This document shows, in pieces, positions 34,557-46,794 of a stretch of 50,512 bases of DNA. How positions within the stretch are numbered: the first letter of the stretch is position 1; every line of letters begins with the position of its first letter. The stretch comes from Lingula anatina (taxonomy: Eukaryota; Brachiopoda; Lingulata; Lingulida; Lingulidae): positions 7,635-58,146 of the forward strand of contig NW_019773635.1 of the NCBI RefSeq assembly GCF_001039355.2, written 5' to 3'. A program made the translations under genes and the position numbers. The notes beneath the pieces were generated by a model. The model searched no databases, was not told the origin of the DNA, and worked only from the letters and a program-made list of their open reading frames with translations.

Positions 34557-35560
34557 TTCGTTTTAGGTCTGAAAAAAATGAATGTCTCAGTGTGAAATAA
34601 GGATTTAGTTTTGGGTAAAGGTTTTGCTGGCTTTTTTAAAGTAGGCCTTAACCACCACAAGATAATGGGAAATTTTGCTTTAACACTTAAAAGAGGGAGC
34701 CCTGTTAACATTTTCCCTGTCTTTAGAAAAGTCATACATACAAGATTTTTTGGAAGAGACATGGTACATGTATATATTGCATTAAGGTGGTCCTTCAACG
34801 CTTTTTTTTTTTTAATTTCTTTAATGGAAAATTGATACAATTTGTCATTGGTTCAGACATAATTAAGTTAATGAAAAATGGTGAAACACAAGTCATTGTC
34901 TTTAATTTAGTTCACTAGAAAATGTTTTTAGTTTGAAGAATATAAATGAATAGATAAAGACGTATTCAGAAGTGAAACAAGGAAGTATAGAATGTAGTAA
35001 GGGTTAAATCAGTATATAAATTATATAAATGTGATTACTGTATGGAAATAGTTTGAGTGCAGATAGCTGATATACCTGGTGATGAAATTTTTAACAAATT
35101 GCAGTCTTTAACTCACCTTGAAATGGATTATCAAATTCCTTGCTGGGGGCAAATGAAAACTACGTCTTTGTCACCTGATGTAAGGTTGTCATGTGACATA
35201 CGGGTATTTTAGATATGAAATGATAACTTTTTATGTAAATGGAAGATTCAGCAACCAAATAATGCAAAAACTGACTGTGAATTGGTAGGCAAAATCAATT
35301 TCAAATTTGCCTTATATCCCTTGCTAATTTTTCTGATTGGAAAATGTCCAATTCTGTATCGTCACTTGACACAGATACATGTATGTGTTGTTATCAGTAA
35401 TGGCAGTTTTGTGGAGATTGGTTATTTATCACAGGCCAAGTAGGATACTGTTCTTTTCATTAATTTGACTGAAATTTATGTTACAGTACTAAGTAGGTCA
35501 GCAGTGTTGATTTGTTGTCTATGGTTACCTTGTTTTGGAGATTTTTTGCTACATTAAAGG
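34557..35560 (-). repeat. Duplicated 5' flank/promoter of receptor genes, copy A
   Basis: Partner of 31144-32120, in the same position relative to its HEPN exon. Includes the same acceptor-like TTTTTTTCAG just before the start codon. No other coding sequence is seen. Confidence 0.8.
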
Positions 35561-35609
35561 GGAAAAAAGAATCCTGGGGATCAACTTAAAAAATCACTTG
35601 TTTTTTTAG

Positions 35610-36329
35610 CATTCCACTCCAGCATGTGAACTCCGGCAGCCATTTTTCCCGACACACATGGGCACCATGAAACTGCGTAATTTTCATCGTCCTCCCCTCA
35701 AGAAGTATTCTCATGGACCCATGTCTCAGCACGGACCACAGGCCTTACTGCCTCTACTGAAAACTATAAGAAGGAAGGCAAAGATGAGTTATAATTGACG
35801 GTTTCAAAGTAAGACCATACAGATGCTCATCCTGTTATTGCTCTATTTTGATCTTTTTTTTAAATTCAAAAAGTGTGATCATATTAATCTTCCAGTTCTG
35901 TTTGAATTGTTATGTAAGAACAATTCCATTAGCCTGATACATAAGTTACAAAAAGGTACAAAATAAACCTTCCATCTTTGTGTCTGTGGATGTCTATGTC
36001 AGTTTGCATTGTTTGTATTAGGCGTTAGTTCGGCCTGCTAACAAAGCTTAAGTAAAGGTAAAAATGATTTAAGTACATGTAGTTTTTTTAAAGAGTGCCC
36101 AGTTAATGTCAGTAATGATAATATTTGACTTCCAATTTATCAGTGTTACTTTCAGATGAGAGAACATGAGTGACTGGCCTCTGGAGGAGGCGAGATGTTT
36201 CTCATGAGAACCCCCCAAGATCTCACAGGGATGGGTGGAGAACTGATTTTGGCAGAGTACTCGGAGGAATTCCCACCTATCCTCATGCAAGTTGACATGG
36301 CAACCAAGATAAAGAATTACTACAAAAGG
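35610..36329 (+). pseudogene. TAF1: Orphan two-exon fragment of TAF1 (TFIID subunit 1)
   Basis: The first block (35610 to about 35787) follows a TTTTTTTAG acceptor and reads [20 protein letters not shown], then RPPLKKYS and [14 protein letters not shown]. The second (36156-36329) follows TACTTTCAG and reads [16 protein letters not shown], then [19 protein letters not shown] and IKNYYKR, ending at GGG|GTATCT-like sequence. Both are typical of the TAF1 central (DUF3591) domain. In the second block a TGA (36171-36173) stands where TAF1 has an Arg codon (CGA to TGA fits). The only donor near the end of block 1 (A|GTTATA) does not join block 2 in phase. No other TAF1 exons were found nearby. Introns are kept, so it is a genomic duplicate, not a retrocopy. 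Confidence 0.85.
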
Positions 36330-36576
36330 GTATCTTTCTTTTGTAAAGTTTGTTAGTGTTTACCCAACTGTTAAGATCCGTTTCACTAAAACGTCACATT
36401 TAGGTGATGTTAGTTTCATCTTGGAATATACTTTGAAGACGCGTGTATTCTAAAAAATAAATAAATAAACTGAAAATATAGCACTTCAAGTTAGGTTTTT
36501 AATAAAAGTACTGGGATCCCAAAACATCACCCCCAACTCTATGTGAAACTCTTGGACATATGTATGTAGCCTAACT

Positions 36577-36743
36577 CAGGGGCGGATCCAGAGATATTTT
36601 CTGACAGTCTTCCAAATTATCTTTGTTGATCCAACCTCCATTTTTGACCGTCTTCCGACAGAAAAAATAGATACCCCTCAATGTAAACTTGAAAATCTGA
36701 CCGTCTTCCGGAAGACCCAGAAGACGGCCTAAATCCGCCCCTG
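36577..36743. mobile_element. hAT-like MITE with 7-bp target duplication
   Basis: 167-bp element with ends CAGGGGCGGATCCAG and CTAAATCCGCCCCTG, and CCTAACT directly repeated on both sides (36570-36576, 36744-36750). hAT elements usually make 8 bp; the eighth base differs here. The inside repeats TCTTCC-type motifs (GACCGTCTTCCG). Non-coding. Confidence 0.8.
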
Positions 36744-36892
36744 CCTAACTGTCACTCCTTTACTGATATGACTCGGGTCCTAGGAAAAATTGAAAAATAA
36801 AATAATAGATTAATGAATAAAATGGAGTAAACAGAAAAATCAGCAAAATGCAAAAGGGCAGGTGTAAGGGGGGGGGGCAACCAAGGGCCTAT

Positions 36893-37236
36893 TAAAGGGA
36901 TAATAACTCTTCGTATGAGATCTATATTTCACAATAAAAACCTTGTGAATAACTCATAGAAATATAATTTATTCTGTTTTACCACAAAAACAGCAGTTAT
37001 AGCTTTTATTCTGATATCTGAACTTGTCTTTAGACCACGTGACCTCCATTGATGGCTATACTCTGTTAAAATCTCTTAAGAGATTTTAACAAAAAACCAA
37101 ACTTTTTAGAAAAAAACCAGGGACTAACTTTGAATGTAAAAATGGATTCATTAACCATTGGTAAGTATGGGAAAATTGTTGTTTACTCCAGGAAAATTCA
37201 TTTTTTGGCCGAAACAAAGAGTTATTATTGCTTTAA
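36893..37236 (+). mobile_element. MITE, AAAGGGATAATAACTCTTCG family, copy 2
   Basis: Opposite orientation to copy 1 at 9394-9729. Starts TTAAAGGGATAATAACTCTT and ends AAAGAGTTATTATTGCTTTAA. Keeps the 26-bp palindrome (37065-37090). The short frame starting [15 protein letters not shown] occurs in both copies and is a by-product of the element. Confidence 0.85.
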
Positions 37237-37780
37237 TATTGAGAAGAATATTAATCAGGCCGGTCCATCAGTCCTAAAATGTAATTACGCTTTTTTACCC
37301 TCTATTTCTAAATTCTCCACAAGTTCCCATCTGCTGTTAAGGATGATCCGTATAGGCGACTCTTTTACATATTACATTTACATATTATTTTACATATCAG
37401 GCTATAATTTAAGTAACCTATCTCTCAAAAAGGAGTGCCCGCTTAAGAGTACTATAGTACCTCTCGAGGTGGAGAGGCCCTCGGGCGAGGACGGGATAGA
37501 TCCATCAATCCCGCGTCTTATAATGCGTCTTTTTTATTGAGTTATATAAGTCTGTGGCAATTCTGTAGTTGGACAGCGTCTCAGAGAGCCTATGAATATG
37601 AACAAATTTAATGCTGAATACAATTGTTATAATTATTAAAGATAATTAGTGATAAGTTACAACGATAAGGGACTGTCCGACTTCCATATCTCTTTAAGAT
37701 CCATCTTTAAGATAACACGTCTGAGGGGCGCATTTCATTTAAGTCACTGGTTTGTATTTCAATGGTAATTCAGAGGAAGT
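37237..37780. other. Gene-free stretch before the MGAT4-like pair
   Basis: Nothing beyond short chance frames is seen. Confidence 0.45.
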
Positions 37781-38580
37781 ATGGCACAACTTAAACAACT
37801 TTTTACCGTGATTCTCTCCATTATGGAGCACAGAAAGGTGAGTTTGTGTTGAATTTTGCTGTTTTGTGGTGATGACCGATCGAGAATGTGGAAGATTTCT
37901 AAATCAATGAAAACAGGAAAGCTTTTCTAAAAGACTGATATATTTCAGGCGTATGCGTAACGACATTTATGACCTCTTCATTTTTTATTTATAGTGAAAA
38001 GGGTGCTTTGATCTAAATGCGACATGTTTTGAATCAGAAAATTGCTTTCATAGTAAGATAATGCATTACAATGGTTTTAAAAAGAACAATGTAACGCAAC
38101 TCTCATTTTGTTTATTTCAGACGCATACTCAGATCTGAAAAGAGATTCACAGATTGAAAAGAAACGGGTAATATTTCTATGACATCTGTGCTAACAGTGT
38201 ATGCGACATTTGAGAATTTGCCTTAGCGTAATGAGGCTGTTTTATTTCTTGCTCTTCTCTGCACTAAAAGATTTCCTAAAAAGATTTAGTTTCATTGCTG
38301 TGTCGTTTAGTAATTATATTGGAGCCCCAAGGCATGACGCATAAAATAAATGGACGTTTTGGTTATACTGTTTTAATGGATGATGGTCATCTTTCCATGT
38401 ATCGCCATCTTGTAAAGTGGGGACGTGTAAGTAAGGAGTTACGGGGCTGAGTCCCACTCCTTTTTTTATCAGTCTACATCAGTAATAAGCAGAAGATGAA
38501 GGGGTAATTAGGCAGTGCGAATCAAACCCTTCTCACCGTCTCTATTACTTTTTTGATATTGAAAGGATGCCTGCCTCCCA

Positions 38581-38611
<31 letters not shown>

Positions 38612-38701
38612 CACACACACACACACACGACACCTGTTTCCTGCGCTCTGCGCTCTTGAGTAGACCTACACCCCGGGTGAAGTGACGAGTCAATGATGGG
38701 G

Positions 38702-38742
<41 letters not shown>

Positions 38743-40228
38743 TTAACAATAAAAATTCAATAATGGGAATGAATTTCCCTTGCATGGTGTATAGTGCCTT
38801 ACAGCAATTTAGATGGCTGTAAGCCAGTGATATTATCAAGCGACGCCTACAGAAAAGACGCGGGAGTTTGTATGACAGCCTACGGTTAAGGTGTCAGTTT
38901 CAACATCTGTTAAATGAAAATATAAAACGTATTTGAACCTAAACCCCCTACACAAACAAAAAACTCCCGTTATATTTGTTCTCTCTGTGGTGACTTTAGC
39001 GCTACACAGCTTTGTACTATTGCAAAGATGAAGGAATTTAAATTATTTTTTTCAGACAAGCGTGGACCAGAGTCCTTCTGTTTTTTCTCGATGGGATGCC
39101 ATGGAACTCGGGGATGTGTCTGTTTTTGGGAAACACAGGCAGAAGAAAAGTCTAGAATGCTACTCTATCAGTCTATCTATCTATCTATCCATCTATCTAT
39201 CTAACCAGATTCCCTAAACCGTAAATATCTTATTTTTCATTAATATTTTTCAATATATAACTGCTTTCAGATGCAATCAAACTGTTTACTCCTTGCACCA
39301 AGTTTAACAATTTGAGAAAAAGAAAGTTTTGAAGAACAGAAAAAACTTTTTTATTCTCTCTGTAATCTCTGTAAACATGCATTTTACGGTTCTATCCTGT
39401 TCTGTCATTCAACTTTAAACTATCTAATATTAACAGTTGGTTAATATTTCTCAATTGAAATGTTTCAGGATTTCTTACCATTGGTATTCCGTCTGTCAAA
39501 TGAGCAAAGGGGACCGTGTATCTGTTGCAGACGATTTCTTACATAATAAACGTGACGTCACCAAGTGAGAGGGAGAAAATTGTTTTATTGGTGTTCCTGG
39601 CAAATTTTGATACACAATATAATGAAAATGTCTTGAAAAGTATCAGCGCAAAATTTGATGATTACGTCAAGAGTGGATTTATTCTAGTGATGCAAGTTCC
39701 AGAAAAAATTACCCTCCGTTAGAAAATTTGAAGAGGAATTATAATGATTCTCCGGAGAAAGTAAAATGGCGATCGAAACAGAATGTTGATTATGCTTTTA
39801 TGTTTCTGTACGGAAGAAATATTTCAGAATACTATATTCAGATTGAAGACGATGTGATTCCAGCCCGTGGATTCACCAAAGACATACGTGCTTTTATCAT
39901 AGAAAATAGCAAAAAGCCATGGATATGTTTAGAATTTTCTATTCTTGGATTTATTGGGAAACTGTTCAAGTCCAAAGACCTGGAAAAATTTGCAAGGTAC
40001 TTGATTTTATTTTACGACGAGCAACCTTGTGATTGTCTTATCGATCATTTCCTAACTTCGATGACTCAGAAAAAGCGCATCTTCCACAAACAGTCTTTAT
40101 TCCAGCATCAGGGGGACTGGTCTTCTTCGGAAGAGAAGTCCAGGAAAGGACCTAATATGTCGCGGGACATTTACTTCAAAGATAAACAAGGAAAAACCAC
40201 TCAAGGGACGCCAAAAGGAAAGTCGTGA
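37781..40228 (+). pseudogene. MGAT4-like GT54 glycosyltransferase, copy 1, broken
   Basis: Exon equivalents line up with copy 2: a candidate first exon 37781-37837 (MAQLKQLFTVILSIMEHRK, poor match and wrong phase), 38121-38167 (47 nt), 39056-39149 (94 nt) and 39469-40228. Exon sizes and borders of the middle two equal those of copy 2. Two lesions: TGA at 39501-39503 where copy 2 has CGA (IPSVK*), and one base lost in the A-run near 39702-39708, which shifts the frame after MQVPE. Beyond it the frame stays open with QIEDDVIP, WICLEFSILGFIGKLFKSKD and SLFQHQG, typical of the GT54 family. The long open remainder suggests recent loss. Confidence 0.82.
38580..38742. repeat. (CA)n and (ATA)n microsatellites
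   Basis: A (CA)n run at about 38581-38628 and an (ATA/ATT)n run at about 38701-38742, both inside introns of MGAT4-like copy 1. A (TCTA)n run follows at 39168-39202. Confidence 0.9.
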
Positions 40229-42342
40229 CTTGCAATTACACTTCTGTAGCTTAATACAAGGAGCAAAAACGTTCTTCCAAAATATTTTTAAGTAAGCTTT
40301 TTTTTTTTTACTTTTCAAGATAAGAAGGATAGAGGTTGTATTTCGTGGTACGAGTACGGGCACTACATGAACTTTTTTCAAGTATGCATATCATTCACTC
40401 TACTTATTTTGTGTACTGTCATATTGACATATCTGGATATAGATCGTCAGAGGACTAGTCAGCGCGTTAAACAATCAACTTAAAATCAAAGATATCTTAA
40501 ATAGTAAAACAATTACTTGGAGACAAAATAAGTTTGTTCCCTGACAGAACTGACGCGGACGGAAGAGCACAGAACTAACTGGTTATTTCATGGGTCAGTA
40601 AAATAATAAGAATCCCAGTTAGCATTCCCAGGGAGATTTGTGTCTTCCTCGATAGTACCTCCTAGTTCTTCGGTCCTTTCGCTATATGGGCTACATCTCC
40701 TATACATAAATCCAAATCTGCATTTATAGTGAGAGACAATAGCATTTTGATGATAACTAAAATATGTAAACATATATTGCACTTGCATGTCGAAAATTGT
40801 ATGCAAGATTTGGTCGCTGCACAATGTTTTCAATACAATAAAAATTCTGTGTAGTTGAAGCTCACATTTTTTTGTGTTTGTAATATAAAGTACGTTTTGC
40901 TTGAGATTCCGCACCCTTGCTAGTTCGACACCTATAACAAACAGATACCACATTGATAGAAGTGACCATACCCTCCTACATAATAAATTCATCACTTCTT
41001 TGGTCGCTTGGTTTATGAATTTTTGCTAACGTTGGGCTTTGACAATATTTGATAGTTAACATCAAATTCATACACCAGTGTTAATGAGCTAAATTAAATG
41101 TTGGAGCCTTTTCTTTTGGCTCACATTTGTGAGAATGGGCGAAAATTCGTTTTCCAGGCGATCGCAAGCTCTGTGTACATGTAACAGGAGCTTCAGCAGC
41201 ATTAGATCTATTGATCAGTCTATGTTTTTTCATAATTTTGATATGCTTTTTCGTCAAAAACTTTCTGATCCCAAAAGTTTAAACTAGCGCTTTTAGTCAC
41301 TAAAATAACGAAACAAAAAAAAAGTCAAATGTGGTGAAGAGAAGAGGAAATACTGAAATACGATGTAGGCCTAAAAACCTAACAAGTACGCTAGACACGA
41401 CACAGCAATCAGTTCTAAACTTGAAATTAACTGCATGGGAAAAGGTATAACTAAAAAAGAACTTTCTATGATACACGTACAAGCCGTCATTTTAATAAGC
41501 GCCCCAGACCCGTATAAGCGTTCATAACCTTCGCGTTATGTCTGGGACCGAGCGTCAGCGAATACTCTTTTAGTTTTACTCTTTGTACAACGGTAACTGG
41601 AAACTGTAACAGTGGCAGTGAATGGCAGGACCAGGCCTACGGCAACTACAATATAATCTTGACACCAGACTTCTTGTTTCATATTTGGCTCCGTATATTT
41701 TCCAAATTATTTGTCATTTTGGTGAAAATAGCCATTTATATGCTTAAAAATAAAAACGCACAAAAATTGGCGTACGTTGAAATAAAAATGATGGGATTCG
41801 GGCAAAAATTATCTTGCTATCTTACTCGAATGGAATATCTTATAAGTGTGAATTTAAGCTACCCCTGACTCATATTCGCAGCAAATATAGTATGTCCATA
41901 CATGTAGAAGCAATCTACTTCTCTGGTATGTCTTACAACCCAGTGTGAACACAGCAAAATGAGGATTTTTGTCAACTTTCCAACATTTTAACAGTATTGA
42001 CTTCAGTGCCGGTTGCTTGTGGCCCAGTGGTGATAACTTTCAACACAAAGATGCAAAATTCAACCTAGAGATAATACAATATCATATAAGGCTTATATTA
42101 CATTACATTATTATAGTACATCTTTTTATTACGTTGTGAGCATTATAAAACATTTAAATGCACAATGTATTAATAAATGAGTAGCACGGGTTACATTTAC
42201 CATAGCATTGAAGATCTGCATAGGCGTATTAGTCCTTGTTAATTATATAAACCACGATCATCCACGTACTTAATATATAATATATAATTTATATATATAA
42301 TAGCGTACCAGGTGTGTCTTTGGCAAGGAAAGTGGTGGAACT
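40229..42342. other. Intergenic region between MGAT4-like copies
   Basis: AT-rich, no supported exon or RNA gene. The minus-strand frame at 40588-40995 has no recognisable domain and no splice context. Confidence 0.45.
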
Positions 42343-45300
42343 ATGGCAAGGTTAATACTATTACAGCGTTTAATTGCTGTTGGATTTTTATTTGCAGTCT
42401 GTTTATATCTTGTAACAGTCAAAAAATTTCACAGGGAGGTTCTGAGTAAAGGGGGGCAGAAGGGTGAGTTTATGACGAACTTTGCTTTACTTTGGCTGCA
42501 GAATGTCTTGATCTTCTTCTCCTTCTTCTGTATCTTTCGGGCCTGTCCCTTTTCAGGGGTCACCACAGCGGATTATCTGTCTCCACCCACACCGGTTCTG
42601 CGCATGGTCATCTTCCACTCCCATCTCTTGCATATCCCCTTTGATCGCATCCATAAATCTTTCCACTGGCCTCCCTTGTTTCCTCTCTCCTGGTGGTTTC
42701 ATTCCCAGCATTTTTTTTGTCCCACATATTTTTCTTCCCGCCGTCTAAAATGCCCACAGCAGTGAAGTCTCCACCCCCTTGCTTTGTCACCGAGCTTTGT
42801 CTTCCCTAGGATCTCCCTCACCTTCTCATTTCTCAATGTTTTTGCGTGTAATCCTTAAGTGCCATACCTAAAGAAAAGTGTAGCATCTTTATCCCCCTAC
42901 TTCCACTTTCTCTTCTTGGTTTTTTGTTATTGGTACTATTTCCATTCCTGATATAGCATATATGTTTTTATGCACTGGCGGATTTAGAGGGGGGGGGGGT
43001 CAGGGGAGTCCTGCCCCCAACCCCCCCTTTGGTTTCTGAAAAATATATCACACCGATATTCCCCTCTTGAAATTAGAATTTTGACTAGCTAAATTATAGT
43101 TCTAAACAGTTCCAAAGGGCACTGTTAGTTCTCCAAATTACCAAAAATAATTCCGGGGCCCTTGGGCAGGCCCCAAATCCCACATCAAGGGGGCGATTTC
43201 GGCCTCACATCCGAGGCCTGTCGTTCCAGACCCCCCTTCAAATAATCCTGGATCCGCCCCTGTGTATGTATGCAATTAGCTAAAAAAAAAAGCAAACTAA
43301 TTCATGAATCTATAATTCTGTTAATATTGAAACTAGAGGCACATTAGTATGCGACACATTATAATCAAGCAATTTGCTTCCTTAAAAGATAATATACATG
43401 CAATTCAATGGTTTCTCAAGGAACAATGTAAATCTAATGTAACATTCACTTTGCGTATTTCAGCCTACTCCTCAGATCTGACTGGATATTTATCGATTGA
43501 AAAGAATCAGGTAACATTTTTTATGAATTTTGTCAATTCCTTGAAGACTTAACCCCTGAAAAACGCTTATACGCTTTCGTGGAATTAGCAGCATATTATA
43601 AATCGATTCGGCAGCTTTAGGTGCACTGTTAGGTCAAGCAATTCTAGGATGTGAAATATTTGCAGGATTGAGCAGATTTTTAAAAACAAGGCGTTTACTG
43701 CTAGTGATATGATATAATGGATGTTGGAATCTTTAAAATATACATATGTAAAACATTACCCTTCAAGTCATTATACTGCATGATGTATGAGTACAAACTT
43801 CAAATCGGGTTAAGCCAATGTTTTTTTAACTTGAAAGGACAATGATCTTTAAAAATTAAAAAATTAAAAATTACATTAAATCACGATATAATTTATCACA
43901 TTTTTCTTTCTTGAACCAATAGTCTAATTTTTCCACACTTCTTACATAAAAGGTGCTAAGTAAAGAATCTCCTCTCTCCCTCGGGATGATGGGGTTACAC
44001 TGGCATGAAGGACATCTCTGTGACCTAAGCCTCGGAAAAATATTCCTGTTTTTTTTTTCTTTTAAAGAAGAACTCCAGTCCTTAACATTGCTCTGCTGTA
44101 AAACCCTGGTCCTCACATGATGTATTTAATGACCGCTATATACTGCTCCTGAACTGGGGTTGTGGCACAAGGTCGCACTTACCTACCAGTATGTCTGTTG
44201 ACTAACCCCCTGTCTCCATTAACCGCTGACTCGGCCTATAAATCACTGAACGACTTACTTTTTGTCTTCAAACAGCGTCTTGTATACCAAAGTCTGCATT
44301 CAATAAGTTTATGTCCCTCCTTTTTCCCTCGAGTGACAAACCACAGCGTTGGAACAATGACTAGAGAATGTGTCAATCGAGGATTTTGCAGGGTAACTCA
44401 CACGATGACTACTCAAAGACGTACCGCCATAATTGCAAGCATGCTATCTTTTCACTAGTACCTCAATTTTTACCCGGGCATAACCCTAACTTTTTTTAGC
44501 AGTACTAGTATATATTACTACTGTATCCCGAGTGGTCAGATCGGGCCCTTTGGGTTATCTCAGGCCCCATTCAGAATAGGGGACTAACTAGTCTGAGGGT
44601 CAAATATGTCTGACCATGAAATAAAAACCATTTGCTTTAAGTATTGTTATTGGTGCGACTGTTGCAAAAGTTTTCAGAAATTAAACGATTCCTTTTTAGA
44701 CAAGTATGGGCCAAAGTCCATCTATGCGTTCTCGATTGGATAATGTGGAACTCAGGAATGTGTCTGTTTTTGGGAACCACCGACAGAAGAAAGGTACAAA
44801 ATGCTAAGCTGTATCTCTTTTCCTACTTTACTTTTTCCTTCATTCGGCCTGCACTCTTTCTCTCTCTCTCTCATCACCTTGCATCAGATCTATTTTCGAA
44901 TCAACACCTTTGGAAAGAAAAATGTATAATATGAATGCCAAACGATTTAAGTAAAACAGATACAACCCCTTTTCTGTTTGTTCGTAATGTTTCAAACCTT
45001 TGCATTAAGTTTTACAATTGGAGTCAATGGTGAGTTTTAAAGTTTGAATCAAATACTTCAAAGGAAAAACTGCTACATTCTTTAAAAGGAAAACTGATCG
45101 ATTACGTGACCTCTATACTATGACAGTCCAGTCAAATTGGATATTTGCTTTCAAATGCCTTTGTCTCCATTAGATTGTAAAACATATAATATTAACTAAC
45201 TTTTAGGTTTCCTTACCATTGGCATCCCGTCTGTCAAACGACCAAAGGGAACTATGTATTTGTTGCAGACGATTACCTACATAATAAACAGGACGCCTGC

Positions 45301-45982
45301 AAGTGAGAAAGAGAACATTGTATTACTGGTATTCCTGGCAAATTTTGATACACAATACAATGAAAATGTCTTGAAAAATATAAGCGCCAAATTTGATGAC
45401 TACATCAAAAGTGGATTTATTCTAGTGATGCAAGTTCCAGAAAACAACTACCCTCCATTAGAAAATTTGAAAAGGAATTATAATAATTCTCTGGAGAAAG
45501 TAAAATGGCGATCGAAACAGAATGTTGATTATGCTTTCATGTTTCTGTACGGAAGAAATATTTCAGAATACTATATTCAGATTGAAGACGATGTGATTCC
45601 CGCTCTTGGATTCTTCGAAGACATACGTGCCTTTATTTTAGCAAATGACAAGACTCCATGGATATGCTTAGAATTTTCAGTTCTTGGATTCATAGGGAAA
45701 TTGTTCAAGTCCAAAGACTTGGAGAAACTTGCAAGGTACTTGATTTTATTTTACGACGAGCAACCTTGTGATTGGCTTATTCTCCATTTCCTAATGTCAA
45801 TGACTCAGAAGGAACATATCTACCACAAGCAGTCTTTATTCCAGCATCAGGGTGAATGGTCTTCTTCGGAAGAAAAGTCGAGGAAAGGACCTAAAATAAA
45901 GCTTGACATTTACTTCAAAGATGGTAAAAATAATCAGACAATAGGTGCACAAAGAAAAGTGAAAATTAAAATCCCACGTTGA
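42343..45982 (+). CDS. MGAT4-like N-acetylglucosaminyltransferase (GT54), copy 2, intact
   Basis: Golgi type II enzyme family that adds GlcNAc in beta-1,4 linkage to the alpha-1,3 mannose arm of N-glycans; the exact activity of this short member is unknown. Exons: 42343-42463, 43464-43510, 44700-44793, 45207-45982; phases agree, 345 residues. Residues 5-26 are a hydrophobic signal anchor (LILLQRLIAVGFLFAVCLYLV) after a short basic N-terminus. The GT54 core runs from about 88 (GFLTIGIPSVKRP), through VKWRSKQNVDYAFM and the metal-binding QIEDDVIP (EDD 214-216), to WICLEFSVLGFIGKLFKSKD and SLFQHQG. MGAT4A/B are about 535 residues; the C-terminal lectin-like domain is missing, as in short MGAT4C/D-type members. 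The basic tail ends KVKIKIPR. Tandem partner of the pseudogene upstream. Confidence 0.85.
42973..43262. mobile_element. hAT-like MITE in MGAT4-like intron 1
   Basis: Left end CACTGGCGGATTTAGAGG, right end TCCTGGATCCGCCCCTG, resembling the termini of 36577-36743. G/C homopolymer runs lie near the left end. No clean target duplication is visible. Confidence 0.6.
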
Positions 45983-46794
45983 AATTCCCTTTAACCTACG
46001 TGGATTTGTCTTATGGGTATGGCATTAGTATTCGAATTTATTGGGATTTAACATGGAGGGGAATTTTATATGTGGGGGCTCACTTTAGTTAATTTTGTTT
46101 ATTTTACTAAAATCTTGCTCTGATTTCTCGTCATCATTATGCCAACATTGCAGAATTACGCTCGTATTTTTTTCTGTTCAATTCAATATTTTCCATTTAC
46201 CGTTTGATATCACACGGGCCTCTATAAAAATATACAGAATTGAAAAGAGGCGGGTAGGGGCGGGGTAGTAGCTTGAGAGTAGACATGTTGCTTGATTGGA
46301 TGAGATCCCACAGGGGCTTCCTCTTCAATTTTGTAAACTTTCTAGAGGCCATATCGGAAACAATGATTTTTTTAAGTGGCTGCTATCGTCCCGTGTCCTC
46401 ATAGAGTATCTTCCAGCCAGGACGTGGACGTGGGATTTCACAGACCAATCCCATTCTTTATTGTGGGCAGTGTTCAATAAACTCACGCGCTTCAAGATAA
46501 TGGGGTAGTTGCTCTTCGTTTACTGCTGTATTTGGCGCCAATGATGAAAAAAAGTTAAAACAGCTTTAAAACGAGCGGGATTTTTTTATCCGAGTTCATT
46601 ACAAATATCATACGGACGATAAAGTAGGCCTACCATTGACACATAATTGTACCCAGAAGAAATACTCGAAAATTCACACAGCTGCTGTGGTTGAATTGAA
46701 TATTTTAAACTGCTGTGGTAGACTGAACCCTCAAACACCGTAGGTTGATATTGCTCGCTTTCATATACAGACACTGTGTGAGACTGAATAACTT
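45983..46794. other. Gene-free stretch after MGAT4-like copy 2
   Basis: Probable 3' UTR at the start; no further exon, RNA gene or repeat family recognised. Confidence 0.45.

Noticed and set aside
37130-37540. 136-residue plus-strand frame, partly shared with a minus-strand frame at 9228-9500
   Set aside because: The shared part is exactly the MITE; the remainder has no conserved feature.
40588-40995. 135-residue minus-strand frame
   Set aside because: No recognisable domain, no splice sites, atypical composition; likely chance.
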